DNA of 26,102 nt from Acidobacteriota bacterium. Its GTDB lineage: Bacteria > Acidobacteriota > Vicinamibacteria > Vicinamibacterales > 2-12-FULL-66-21. A program made the position numbers and the translations under genes. The DNA is taken from contig JACCXG010000497.1 in NCBI GenBank assembly GCA_013697225.1, positions 1 through 26,102 of the forward strand, read 5' to 3'. Under the pieces are notes generated by a model, which saw only the letters and a list, made by a program, of their open reading frames with translations, was not told where the DNA came from and did no database searches. This document shows, piece by piece, positions 14,830-22,320 of the stretch; position 1 is the first letter of the stretch; each line of letters opens with the position of its first letter.

Positions 14830-15525
14830 TCAGCCTCCCGCCTCGCTGCGCGCGAGCCCCTCGATGTCGTCCGAGACTTCGCCGGGGGGCGCGGGTGGCG
14901 CTGCGTCTCCGCGGTTCAGGAGCGCGAGCGGCCGGAAGGACTGGCGATGCACGCCCGAGTAGCCGTGTTCAGCCACCGCCTGGAGATGGTCGCGTGTCGC
15001 GTAGCCCTTGTGCCGGTCGAACCCGTATCGAGGGTCCTGGCTGTGCAGCACACGCATGATGCGGTCGCGTGTCACCTTGGCCACGATGGATGCTGCCGCA
15101 ATCGCCGTACACCGCGCGTCTCCGTGGAGGACGGCACGTTGGGCCATCAGCAGATGAGGAATCCGGAAGGCATCCACGAGCACACAGTCCGGCATCGGAC
15201 AGAGGGCCAGCACCGCCCGCCCCATCGCACGGAGCGAGGCCTGGTGGATGTTGACCTCATCGATCTCTTCGGGCTCCGCAGCGGCGACCGCCCAGGCAAT
15301 CGCCGTCCGGGTGATCCGGTCGTACAGTGTCTCGCGCTCCAGCGAGGTGACAGTTTTCGAGTCACAGACCCGGGGCACGTACCTCGCCGGATTCAGGACC
15401 ACGGCGGCGGCGACAACCGGGCCCGCCAGACAGCCACGCCCGACCTCGTCCACCCCGGCCACGTGGTTGAACCCCATGCGGCGGTACGAGTTCTCGAGCG
15501 TTCTGAACGCCCTTACCTTGGCCAT
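14830..15525 (-). CDS. rnhB: Ribonuclease HII
   Basis: 231 aa; cleaves RNA in RNA-DNA hybrids and at single misincorporated ribonucleotides. The DEDD metal site is visible: D26 and E27 in GVDEVGRGCLAGPVVAAAV, D118 in LVDAF, D154 in AKVTRDR. AAASIVAKVTRD (143-154) and RYGFDRHKGYAT are also diagnostic. The C-terminal tail after about residue 205 is Pro/Ala-rich and acidic, unlike the core, and its end provides the ribosome-binding site for the following small membrane gene. It sits 39 nt after rplS, as in many genomes where rnhB follows the trmD operon. Confidence 0.94.
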   Translation of the reverse strand: MAKVRAFRTLENSYRRMGFNHVAGVDEVGRGCLAGPVVAAAVVLNPARYVPRVCDSKTVTSLERETLYDRITRTAIAWAVAAAEPEEIDEVNIHQASLRAMGRAVLALCPMPDCVLVDAFRIPHLLMAQRAVLHGDARCTAIAAASIVAKVTRDRIMRVLHSQDPRYGFDRHKGYATRDHLQAVAEHGYSGVHRQSFRPLALLNRGDAAPPAPPGEVSDDIEGLARSEAGG

Positions 15526-15564
15526 GCGCGCCTTCCGACCCGACGTCCTGCGAGGGGCCGTGGC

Positions 15565-15918
15565 TCAGGAGGCGGGCTGGCGCTTCTGTTCCTTCATGCG
15601 TGCCGCCTTGCCCTTCAGCGCCCGCAGGAAGTACAGCTTTGCGCGCCGCACGCGTGCCGTACGAACGACATCGATCTTGTCGATGACCGGCGAGTGCAGC
15701 GGAAAAATGCGCTCCACACCCTGGCCAAACGACACCTTCCGCACGGTGAAGGTCGCCCGGGCGCCCCCCCGGTGCATGCCGATCACCATGCCCTCGTATA
15801 TCTGGATCCGCTCCTTGTCCCCTTCCCGGACCTTGACGTGGACGCGGACGGTATCGCCGGGCCTGATGTCCGGGCGGGCGACGAGCTGTGCCTGCTCGAC
15901 GGTTTCAACGGCAGTCAT
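15565..15918 (-). CDS. rplS: 50S ribosomal protein L19
   Basis: 117 aa, the standard length. Typical L19 signatures are RPGDTVRVHVKVREGDKERI (19-38), QIYEGMVIG, TFTVRKVSFGQGVERIFPLH and a basic C-terminus (RVRRAKLYFLRALKGKAARM). It lies at the subunit interface of the ribosome. The start is ATG at 15918, sharing one base with the trmD stop (TAATG), so translation is coupled to trmD. Confidence 0.97.
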   Translation of the reverse strand: MTAVETVEQAQLVARPDIRPGDTVRVHVKVREGDKERIQIYEGMVIGMHRGGARATFTVRKVSFGQGVERIFPLHSPVIDKIDVVRTARVRRAKLYFLRALKGKAARMKEQKRQPAS

Positions 15919-16670
15919 TACGATGCTCCCTTCTCACGATCTTCCAGCAGTTCCTGCAACACTTCTCGATCCTCCGGCTCCAAGCCGGACGGATCCGCTA
16001 CCAGATCCGGCCGCAGCGCGAGTGTCCGCGCCAGCGCGTCGCGACGGCGCCACCGGGCAATCTCCGCATGGTGCCCCGAGAGCAGCACCGGCGGCACGCG
16101 CCACCCGCGGAATTCCGCCGGCCGGGTGTACTGCGCGTAGTCGAGCAGGCCGCGCGCAAACGAGTCGCGCGAGACCGACTCCTCGTCCCCGACCACGCCA
16201 GGAACGAACCGCGCCACAGCATCGACGATGACCAGCGCCGGCAGTTCACCACCTGACACGACGTAATCCCCGATCGAGATCTCCTCCGACGCCAGGTGCA
16301 GCCGGACGCGCTCGTCCACCCCCTCGTAGCGTCCGCAGAGGATGACCACGTGCGGCAGCCGGCTCAGCCTTCTGGCGTCCTCGTTCGAGAATCGCCGACC
16401 ATCAGGCGAGGTCAGGATCACCGCCGACGGCTCACCTCGCCCGATGCGAATGCTCTCGACGGCCCTGAACAGCGGCTCCGGCTTCAGCACCATCCCCGGG
16501 CCGCCGCCAAACGGCACGTCGTCTACCACCCGGTGCCGATCCGTCGTGAACTCCCGCAGGTCGTGCACGCGCAGGTCCAGGACCCCTCGTGCCATCGCCC
16601 GCCCGATAATGCCCTCAGCCAGTGGCCCTTCGACCATCTTCGGGAAGATGGTCACGATGTCGAGCTTCAC
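15918..16670 (-). CDS. trmD: tRNA (guanine-37-N1)-methyltransferase TrmD
   Basis: 250 aa SPOUT methyltransferase that makes m1G37 in tRNAs, preventing frameshifts. Visible motifs: DIVTIFPKM (4-12), the DDVPFGGGPGMVLKPEPLF loop (50-68), the trefoil-knot SAM site LCGRYEGVDERV (111-122) and SIGDYVVSGGELPAL (132-146). R154 and D169 match the catalytic Arg and Asp positions of the E. coli enzyme. The start is GTG at 16670 within a GTGA overlap with the rimM stop. The stop TAA overlaps the rplS ATG. Confidence 0.97.
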   Translation of the reverse strand: MKLDIVTIFPKMVEGPLAEGIIGRAMARGVLDLRVHDLREFTTDRHRVVDDVPFGGGPGMVLKPEPLFRAVESIRIGRGEPSAVILTSPDGRRFSNEDARRLSRLPHVVILCGRYEGVDERVRLHLASEEISIGDYVVSGGELPALVIVDAVARFVPGVVGDEESVSRDSFARGLLDYAQYTRPAEFRGWRVPPVLLSGHHAEIARWRRRDALARTLALRPDLVADPSGLEPEDREVLQELLEDREKGAS

Positions 16671-17203
16671 CGGCGCCCGGGCTTCTTCGCCGTCTCGTTC
16701 AACTCGATGAGCCCGTCCGGCACGGTGACGCTGACCTCACGTGCGGTCGTGTCGATGGAGGTGCAGATCTCCGCCACCAGAGGAATCAGCACCTCCAGGT
16801 CCGGACCCTCGACGACGAGCCGGCTCATCTCCATCGTCCCCTCGACTGCCGTCACCCGGCCGATCACCCCTGCCTTCGAATCGCGCACCTCACAGCCAAT
16901 CAGGTCGTGGTGGTAAAAGGTGCCCGGCGGCAGCGGCTCCTGCCGGTCAGAGGGAATCCACAGCTCCGAGCCGGCCAGCGCTTCCGCGTCGTCCATCGAT
17001 TCGACGCCGTCGAACGTCACGATCGGACGCCCCTGTTGAAACCGGACATCACGGATCGTGCGCGGGGTGGCTGCCGCCCCCACGAGCATCACTTCACCGG
17101 GCCGGAACCGCTCGTCCGGGAAGTCGGTGTCAGTGTTGACGATCACCTGCCCTTTGTTCCCATGAGCCCGCGCGATGCGCCCAACGAGGACGAGATCTTC
17201 CAT
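16667..17203 (-). CDS. rimM: 16S rRNA processing protein RimM
   Basis: 178 aa; assists maturation of the 30S head, binding S19. The N-terminal RimM domain shows LVGRIARAHGNKGQVIV (6-22); the C-terminal PRC-barrel shows FYHHDLIGCEV and GVIGRVTAVEGT, then VLIPLVAEI. The ATG at 17203 is 42 nt after khpA; that spacer contains a GC-rich stem-loop. It is coupled to trmD by GTGA. Confidence 0.95.
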   Translation of the reverse strand: MEDLVLVGRIARAHGNKGQVIVNTDTDFPDERFRPGEVMLVGAAATPRTIRDVRFQQGRPIVTFDGVESMDDAEALAGSELWIPSDRQEPLPPGTFYHHDLIGCEVRDSKAGVIGRVTAVEGTMEMSRLVVEGPDLEVLIPLVAEICTSIDTTAREVSVTVPDGLIELNETAKKPGRR

Positions 17204-17224
17204 GGATGGGTGGTACGCCGCGGC

Positions 17225-17245
17225 GCCGGCCGCGAATTCGCCGGC
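17225..17245 (-). other. Stem-loop between khpA and rimM
   Basis: GCCGGC at 17225-17230 and again at 17240-17245 can pair as a 6-bp stem with a 9-nt loop, starting directly after the khpA stop. There is no T-run, so it is not a convincing intrinsic terminator. It could modulate RNA processing or stability inside the operon. In a GC-rich genome such stems also occur by chance. Confidence 0.3.
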
Positions 17246-17491
17246 TCAGGGGCGGTCCCTGAACTCCAGCGTCACCTTCATATCTTCGAGCTCCGCCGTC
17301 GCAGAGACCAGTGTCCTCACAGCGGCTGCCGTCCGTCCCTGCCGGCCGATCACACGCCCCAAGTCGCCAGGGGCCATGAACAGCTCCAGAACTGTCTGGC
17401 CTTGGTGGGTGCCTTCGGTCACCTTCACGGCCTCCGGACTGTCGGCCAGCGCCCGGGTAACGACCTCGACGACCCTCTTTGCGCGGCTCAC
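17246..17491 (-). CDS. khpA: KH-domain RNA-binding protein KhpA
   Basis: 81 aa single KH domain. The RNA-binding loop GDLGRVIGRQGRTAAAVR (42-59) contains the GxxG signature. KhpA, with partner KhpB, is an RNA chaperone linked to cell division and envelope control in Gram-positives; its position between rpsP and rimM is widely conserved. The start is GTG at 17491, overlapping the rpsP stop (GTGA). KhpB is not in the window. Confidence 0.93.
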   Translation of the reverse strand: MSRAKRVVEVVTRALADSPEAVKVTEGTHQGQTVLELFMAPGDLGRVIGRQGRTAAAVRTLVSATAELEDMKVTLEFRDRP

Positions 17492-17787
17492 GAGGCGGAC
17501 GGCTGCGGCGCCACGGGCTCGGCTGTGACCGGCGCATCCTCGGCAGGGGGGGCTGCGGGCATGCGGGCCACCAGCGTTCGGACCGTATCGGACGGCTGTG
17601 CGCCTGCCTTGATCCAGTGTTCCAGCCGATCCCGTTTCACGCTCAGCGTCTCGGGATTGGTGCGTGGATTGTAGTACCCCAGCACTTCGACGAAGCTGCT
17701 GTCACGCGCCGCGCGCGAATCGGTGACCACGATGCGGTAGAACGGCCGCTTCTTCGAACCCGTACGTCTCAGACGAATTGCTACCAT
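17488..17787 (-). CDS. rpsP: 30S ribosomal protein S16
   Basis: 99 aa. The S16 core is clear: VAIRLRRTGSKKRPFYRIVV (2-21), DSRAARDSSFVEVLGYYNP and DRLEHWIKAGAQPSDTVRTL. A 24-residue Ala/Pro/Glu tail extends the C-terminus, a common lineage-specific addition. ATG at 17787 is preceded by GGGAG with 5 nt spacing. That ribosome-binding site is part of a 7-bp repeat array that fills the gap to ffh. The stop overlaps the khpA start. Confidence 0.97.
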   Translation of the reverse strand: MVAIRLRRTGSKKRPFYRIVVTDSRAARDSSFVEVLGYYNPRTNPETLSVKRDRLEHWIKAGAQPSDTVRTLVARMPAAPPAEDAPVTAEPVAPQPSAS

Positions 17788-17789
17788 CT

Positions 17790-17838
17790 CAACTCCCAGC
17801 TTCCTGCTTCCTGCTACGAGCTTCCCGCCTCGCAGCTC
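17790..17838. repeat. Short heptamer repeat array between ffh and rpsP
   Basis: Seven consecutive 7-bp units can be read on the plus strand: CAACTCC, CAGCTTC, CTGCTTC, CTGCTAC, GAGCTTC, CCGCCTC, GCAGCTC. The first unit is the same heptamer that dominates the large array at 24865-25174. On the minus strand the array lies in the ffh-rpsP intergenic leader, and its end provides the apparent Shine-Dalgarno of rpsP. The later units are degenerate. Confidence 0.6.
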
Positions 17839-17869
17839 AGTCGTCCCATCCCCGGTGGCAGTGCCCCGG

Positions 17870-19240
17870 TTATCTGTTCATCAGCCCCTTCATCCCTGCG
17901 AGGCCGCGCATCTTCTTCTTTCCGCCGCCGCCGAGTCCCGCCATCCCGCCAAGCTGCTTCAGCATCTTCTGCATCTGCACGAACTGCTTGAGGAGGCGGT
18001 TCACCTCCTCCACCGACGTACCGCTCCCCTTCGCAATCCGCTTCCGGCGGCTGCCGTTCAGAAGCTGGTGGTTCCTCCGCTCCTTCACCGTCATCGAATT
18101 GATGATCGCCTCCACTCGCGAGAGCTGGCCTTCGTCGACCTTCTCGCGATTGGCGGTGAGCTCCTTCAGGTTCCCCAAGCCGGGGATCATCCCGAGAATC
18201 TGTTCGAGCGGGCCCATCTTCTTGATCGTGCGCAGCTGATCGCGGAAATCCTCGAGCGTGAACTCGTTATTCCGGATCTTGCGTTCCAGCTTCTCGGCGT
18301 CCTCCTGGGAGACCGCCTCCTCCGCCTTCTCGATGAGCGACAGCACGTCACCCATGCCCAGCACGCGGGATACGACGCGATCGGGGTGAAAGGGCTCGAG
18401 ATCCTGCAGGCGCTCGCCGCTGCCGACAAAGGCGATGGGCACGCCCACGACGCCGACGACCGAGAGTGCCGCGCCCCCCCGGGCGTCGCCGTCCATTTTC
18501 GAGAGCACGACGCCGGTGATCCCGATCCGCCTGTTGAACTCCCCGGCGCTCTTGATGGCGTCCTGCCCGGTCATCGCATCCGCCACGTAGAGCAGGTCCG
18601 AGGGGTCGACGGCGGCCTTGATGGCACGAAGCTCGTCCATCAGATCGTCATCGATGTGCAGCCGGCCGGCGGTGTCCACGATGAGGACATCGAAGCCGCT
18701 GTTCCTGGCGTCGGCAAGCGCGCCGCTTGCGCGCGCCACCGGATCCATCTCGCCCGCCGGATCGTACACACGGACGCCGGCCTGCTTGCCGACCACCGAG
18801 AGCTGCTCGATGGCGGCCGGCCGGCGGACGTCGGTCGACACGACCAGCGGGTGGCGTCCCTGCTTCGCCAGCCATCGCCCGAGCTTGCCGGTGGTGGTCG
18901 TCTTCCCCGACCCCTGCAGACCGAGAAGGAGGATCACCCGCGGACGCGCCTGAACCGTCGGCAGCCCCCCCTGGGTGTCGCCGAACAACGCCAGCATCTC
19001 GTCGCGGACGATCCGCACGACCTGCTGCGCAGGCGTGAGGCTCTTCAGAACCTCCTGATCGACCGCCCTGTCGCGCACCCGGTCGATGAAGGCCTTCACG
19101 ACCTTGAAGTTCACGTCCGCCTCGAGCAGCGCCATGCGAATCTCACGCAGGGCTGCCTCGACGGTCACTTCGGTGAGCCGTGCTTCGCCGCGAAGCGAGC
19201 GGAACACGCCCTGGAGGCGGTCGCTCAGTGAATCAAACAT
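17870..19240 (-). CDS. ffh: Signal recognition particle GTPase Ffh
   Basis: 456 aa; binds signal sequences of nascent membrane proteins with 4.5S RNA and docks on FtsY. The NG domain shows MFDSLSDRLQ, the P-loop GLQGSGKTTTTGKL (107-120), DTAGRLHIDDDLMDEL and KMDGDARGGAALS. The M domain shows GSRRKRIAKGSGTSVEEVN (RNA-binding) and a Met- and Gly-rich C-terminus (KMLKQLGGMAGL, GLAGMKGLMNR) that would line the signal-peptide groove. The start is ATG at 19240. It is the first gene of the operon reaching down to 13072 and is preceded by a good promoter candidate. Its receptor gene ftsY lies in the neighbouring operon. Confidence 0.97.
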   Translation of the reverse strand: MFDSLSDRLQGVFRSLRGEARLTEVTVEAALREIRMALLEADVNFKVVKAFIDRVRDRAVDQEVLKSLTPAQQVVRIVRDEMLALFGDTQGGLPTVQARPRVILLLGLQGSGKTTTTGKLGRWLAKQGRHPLVVSTDVRRPAAIEQLSVVGKQAGVRVYDPAGEMDPVARASGALADARNSGFDVLIVDTAGRLHIDDDLMDELRAIKAAVDPSDLLYVADAMTGQDAIKSAGEFNRRIGITGVVLSKMDGDARGGAALSVVGVVGVPIAFVGSGERLQDLEPFHPDRVVSRVLGMGDVLSLIEKAEEAVSQEDAEKLERKIRNNEFTLEDFRDQLRTIKKMGPLEQILGMIPGLGNLKELTANREKVDEGQLSRVEAIINSMTVKERRNHQLLNGSRRKRIAKGSGTSVEEVNRLLKQFVQMQKMLKQLGGMAGLGGGGKKKMRGLAGMKGLMNR

Positions 19241-19316
19241 GGCTCAATCGTCGTCTTCCGTGCGGACCGGCCGACATGGCGGATCACGGCGCTAACCGGT
19301 TCATCTGCAAACGGTT

Positions 19317-19346
19317 ATGGTAGCCGAGCGGCGCCGGGTGCGTCAA
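19317..19346 (-). promoter_or_regulatory. Sigma70-like promoter for ffh-rpsP-trmD-rplS operon
   Basis: On the minus strand TTGACG (5/6 match to -35) lies at 19341-19346 and TACCAT (4/6 match to -10) at 19317-19322, spacing 18 nt. Transcription would start near 19310, about 70 nt before the ffh ATG. An inverted repeat TAACCG/CGGTTA (19293-19298 and 19312-19317, 13-nt loop) overlaps the start region and could be an operator. I see no terminator for ribBA in the 127-nt gap, so read-through from the rib genes is also possible. Confidence 0.5.
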
Positions 19347-19367
19347 ATGCGAAACGCCCCGGCCCGC

Positions 19368-20621
19368 TCATGGCAGTTCCGGCAGATCCTCGGCGAAAGT
19401 CAGCTTGTGCCCGAGCTTGTCGCGCTTGGTCTTCAGGTAGGCCCGCGTATGCACCGAAGGAGGAATCTCGAGCGGGACCCATTCGACGACAGAGAGCTGA
19501 TAGCCTTCGATACCGACGAGCTTGCGTGGATTGTTCGACAGCAGGCGCATCGACCGGACCCCGAGATCCCGCAGGATCTGGACTCCGATGCCATAATCCC
19601 GCTGGTCGGCCTTGAAGCCGAGGCGTTCGTTGGCCTCCACGGTGTCGAACCCCTGATCCTGCAGCTCGTAGGCCCGGATCTTATTGGCCAGGCCAATACC
19701 CCGCCCTTCCTGGTTCAGGTAGAGCAGGACGCCTCTGCCCTCTTCGGCAATCCGCTGCATGGCAATGTCGAACTGCGGCCCGCAGTCGCAGCGCATGGAC
19801 CCGAAGACATCTCCGGTCAGGCACCGGGAGTGGACGCGGACCAGGACGTTGTCCCCCACGCCGATGTCCCCCTTCACCAGCGCGACATGCGTCTCCCGGT
19901 CGATGACGCTCTCGTAAGCGATGACCCGGAAGTCCCCGTGGGTCGTCGGCAGCGATGCGGCAGCCACTCGCTTCACGAGCGCTTCGGTACGCATGCGGTA
20001 CTGAATGAGGTCTGCGATGGTGATCATGAGCAGCTTGTGCCGCTTCGCGAAGCGCGTCAGCTCAGGCACACGTGCCATGGTCCCGTCGTCATTCATGATT
20101 TCGCAGATGACACCCGCCGGGTAGAGCCCCGCAATGCGCGCGAGGTCCACGGCGGCTTCGGTCTGCCCGGCTCGAACCAGCACGCCTCCGGTGCGGGCCT
20201 TCAGCGGGAACATGTGGCCGGGGCGCGCCAGGTCTGACGGCCGGGTGCCGGGATCGATAGCCGCGAGAACCGTCGCGGCGCGGTCGCCTGCGGAAATCCC
20301 GGTGCTCGTCACTCCCTTGGCTTCGATCGACACACAGAAGGCGGTATGAAACTGGGCCGTGTTCTGCGCCACCATCTGCGGGATGTCGAGCTCGGCGAGA
20401 CGCTCCTCGGTCATGGGCATGCAAATCAGCCCGCGACCGTACTTCGCCATGAAATTGATCGCCTCGGGGGTGATCTTGTCAGCGGCGATGGTGAGGTCCC
20501 CCTCGTTTTCACGATCCTCGTCGTCGACGACGACGATCATCTCGCCGTGGCGGATGGCTGCGATGGCGTCCTCAATCGGCGCGAACACCGATTTGCGGCG
20601 AGTGCTCCCTTTGCTCGGCAT
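19368..20621 (-). CDS. ribBA: Bifunctional 3,4-dihydroxy-2-butanone-4-phosphate synthase / GTP cyclohydrolase II
   Basis: 417 aa fusion supplying both riboflavin precursors. The RibB half (about 1-215) shows VVDDEDRENEGDLTIAADK and GVTSTGISAGDRAATV. The RibA half (about 216-417) shows the zinc site VHSRCLTGDVFGSMRCDCGP, NQEGRGIGLANKIRAYELQD, RDYGIGVQILRDLGV and LLSNNPRKLVGIEGY. Both active sites look intact. The ATG at 20621 follows the ribE stop by 3 nt. It is the last gene of the plsY-to-ribBA run. ribH, which often follows it, is absent; ffh comes next. Confidence 0.97.
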   Translation of the reverse strand: MPSKGSTRRKSVFAPIEDAIAAIRHGEMIVVVDDEDRENEGDLTIAADKITPEAINFMAKYGRGLICMPMTEERLAELDIPQMVAQNTAQFHTAFCVSIEAKGVTSTGISAGDRAATVLAAIDPGTRPSDLARPGHMFPLKARTGGVLVRAGQTEAAVDLARIAGLYPAGVICEIMNDDGTMARVPELTRFAKRHKLLMITIADLIQYRMRTEALVKRVAAASLPTTHGDFRVIAYESVIDRETHVALVKGDIGVGDNVLVRVHSRCLTGDVFGSMRCDCGPQFDIAMQRIAEEGRGVLLYLNQEGRGIGLANKIRAYELQDQGFDTVEANERLGFKADQRDYGIGVQILRDLGVRSMRLLSNNPRKLVGIEGYQLSVVEWVPLEIPPSVHTRAYLKTKRDKLGHKLTFAEDLPELP

Positions 20622-20624
20622 GAA

Positions 20625-21239
20625 TTATTGCGGACCTGTCTTCGCTCCGAGGCCGGTGAGTTCGAGCGCGCGCGTGACGTACTTGCCCAGAATGTCGCAC
20701 TCCAGATTGACGGCCTGCCCCGCTTCGCGAGTGTGGAGGTTCGTCTCCGCCCACGTGTACGGAATGATCTGCACGTCGAAGCGCCGCTCATCGACACTGG
20801 CGACGGTCAGACTGATGCCGTCCACGGCGATCGATCCCTTCCGGACGATTGCTGGTGCCAACGCGGGTGGAAACGTCACGGTCAGCCAGTAGGAGTCCCC
20901 GTCCTGCCGCAGGTCCTCGATCACGCCGGTGCCATCGACATGCCCCTGCACGAAATGGCCTCCAAGCCGGGCGTCCGCACGCAGGGGACGCTCCAGGTTC
21001 ACGATTGCTCCGTCCGCAATGGAGCCGAAGGTCGTGACGCGGGACGTCTCCGGTGACACGTCGGCGTAGATCCCGCGCCCGTTCGTGGATACGACGGTCA
21101 GGCAGACGCCATTGACGGCCAGGCTGTCGCCGTCCGCGAGCTGGGTCGCCAGCTCGGTGCTCAGCCCCAGGCGGAGTCCTCCGGCCGTCCGGTTCACCTC
21201 GGTGACCTCGCCGAGCGACTCAACCAGTCCCGTGAACAT
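20625..21239 (-). CDS. ribE: Riboflavin synthase (alpha chain)
   Basis: 204 aa; dismutates two lumazines to riboflavin. It consists of two homologous lumazine-binding lobes. The first begins MFTGLVESLGEV and includes SLAVNGVCLTVV. The second begins near GGHFVQGHVDGTGVI (93-107) and includes SIAVDGISLTVASV. The start is ATG at 21239, which lies inside the 3' end of ribD (20-nt overlap), so it is probably translationally coupled. The length and both lobes are complete. Confidence 0.95.
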   Translation of the reverse strand: MFTGLVESLGEVTEVNRTAGGLRLGLSTELATQLADGDSLAVNGVCLTVVSTNGRGIYADVSPETSRVTTFGSIADGAIVNLERPLRADARLGGHFVQGHVDGTGVIEDLRQDGDSYWLTVTFPPALAPAIVRKGSIAVDGISLTVASVDERRFDVQIIPYTWAETNLHTREAGQAVNLECDILGKYVTRALELTGLGAKTGPQ

Positions 21240-22320
21240 AGCCTTCCGTCATCAGATCCTCTCCCAGCCGCACAATCCGGACGTCAACGAGGTCGGCCAG
21301 ACGGAGTTCCGACTCCGCGAGCCACGGCACACCTTCAGGACCGAGCCGCCGCGGCGTCGTGAAGACCTGCAGGCGATCCACAACGCCGGCCTGCCACGCG
21401 GCCCTGTGCACCGTAGGGCCTCCCTCGAGAACGAGCGACGTCACGCCACGAGCCACCATTCGCGACAGAGCTTCCTCGAGGAACTGCCCGCCTGCGGCAT
21501 CCACAACCTCGACGATCGCACCGGCAGCCCGAAGAGCCTCTCTTCTAAGACGCCGATCCGGGTCCGGAAGAGCCGTACAGACGAATATTACCGGACCTGC
21601 CTCGAGGGTTGACAGGAGCCGGGCTGCGGGGGGCGTGCGAAGAGAGCGATCGAAGACGACGCGTGTGAGCGGCCTGGCGCGAAAGGCCCCACGCGCGGTG
21701 AGAAGCGGATCGTCAGCGCGAACCGTACCGGATCCCACGGCAATGGCGTCCACTTCTGCCCGATCGCGGTGGATCAGGCGGTTTGCGGCGGCACCTGTCA
21801 GCGGGGTTCTCTGGCCCGGCCCGGCGGCGACCTTCCGGTCCAGGCTGAGTGCGACCTTGAGGGTGACCAGCGGACGCCGCCGGCGAATGACCGTGAAGAA
21901 CGGCCCGTTCAGACGCTCGGCCGCATGTGCGAGCACGCCCACGGTCACATCCACACCATGCGCGCGCAGATGCGCCAGGCCGCGACCCGCCACCAGCGGG
22001 TTCGGGTCACCCACGGCGATTACGGCCCGTGCAATGCCTGCCCGCACGACGAGCGGCGCACAGGGCCCCGTTTTCCCGGTGTGGCAGCAGGGCTCGAGCG
22101 TGCAGTAGAGGGTGCTTCCGCGGGCCCGCTCCCCTGCATCCTGCAGGGCGTAGACCTCCGCGTGGGGACCGCCTGCGACGTGGTGCAGCCCGCGGCCGAC
22201 GACCACCCCTTCGCCATCGACGACCACCGCTCCCACCATCGGATTCGGACTGGTGCGCCCGCGCCCCCGCTCCGCCAGGGCGAGCGCCTGGGACATGTAG
22301 AAGGCGTCGCGCGCTACCAC
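21220..22320 (-). CDS. ribD: Riboflavin biosynthesis deaminase/reductase RibD
   Basis: 366 aa bifunctional enzyme for the second and third steps of the pyrimidine branch. The N-terminal deaminase shows TSPNPMVGAVVV (23-34) and the zinc site HAEVYAL plus TLEPCCHTGKTGPC. The C-terminal reductase shows VTLKVALSLDRKVA, DAIAVGSGTVRADDPLLTAR and SLVLEGGPTVH. The start is taken as GTG at 22320, which overlaps the last codons of ftsY by 7 nt and has GAGGAG just upstream. An internal ATG eight codons later would cut into the conserved N-terminus less favourably. The 3' end overlaps ribE by 20 nt. Confidence 0.95.
   Translation of the reverse strand: MVARDAFYMSQALALAERGRGRTSPNPMVGAVVVDGEGVVVGRGLHHVAGGPHAEVYALQDAGERARGSTLYCTLEPCCHTGKTGPCAPLVVRAGIARAVIAVGDPNPLVAGRGLAHLRAHGVDVTVGVLAHAAERLNGPFFTVIRRRRPLVTLKVALSLDRKVAAGPGQRTPLTGAAANRLIHRDRAEVDAIAVGSGTVRADDPLLTARGAFRARPLTRVVFDRSLRTPPAARLLSTLEAGPVIFVCTALPDPDRRLRREALRAAGAIVEVVDAAGGQFLEEALSRMVARGVTSLVLEGGPTVHRAAWQAGVVDRLQVFTTPRRLGPEGVPWLAESELRLADLVDVRIVRLGEDLMTEGYVHGTG

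Noticed and set aside
14827..16140. A 437-codon open frame on the plus strand
   Set aside because: It is antisense to rnhB, rplS and trmD, all of which are unmistakable.
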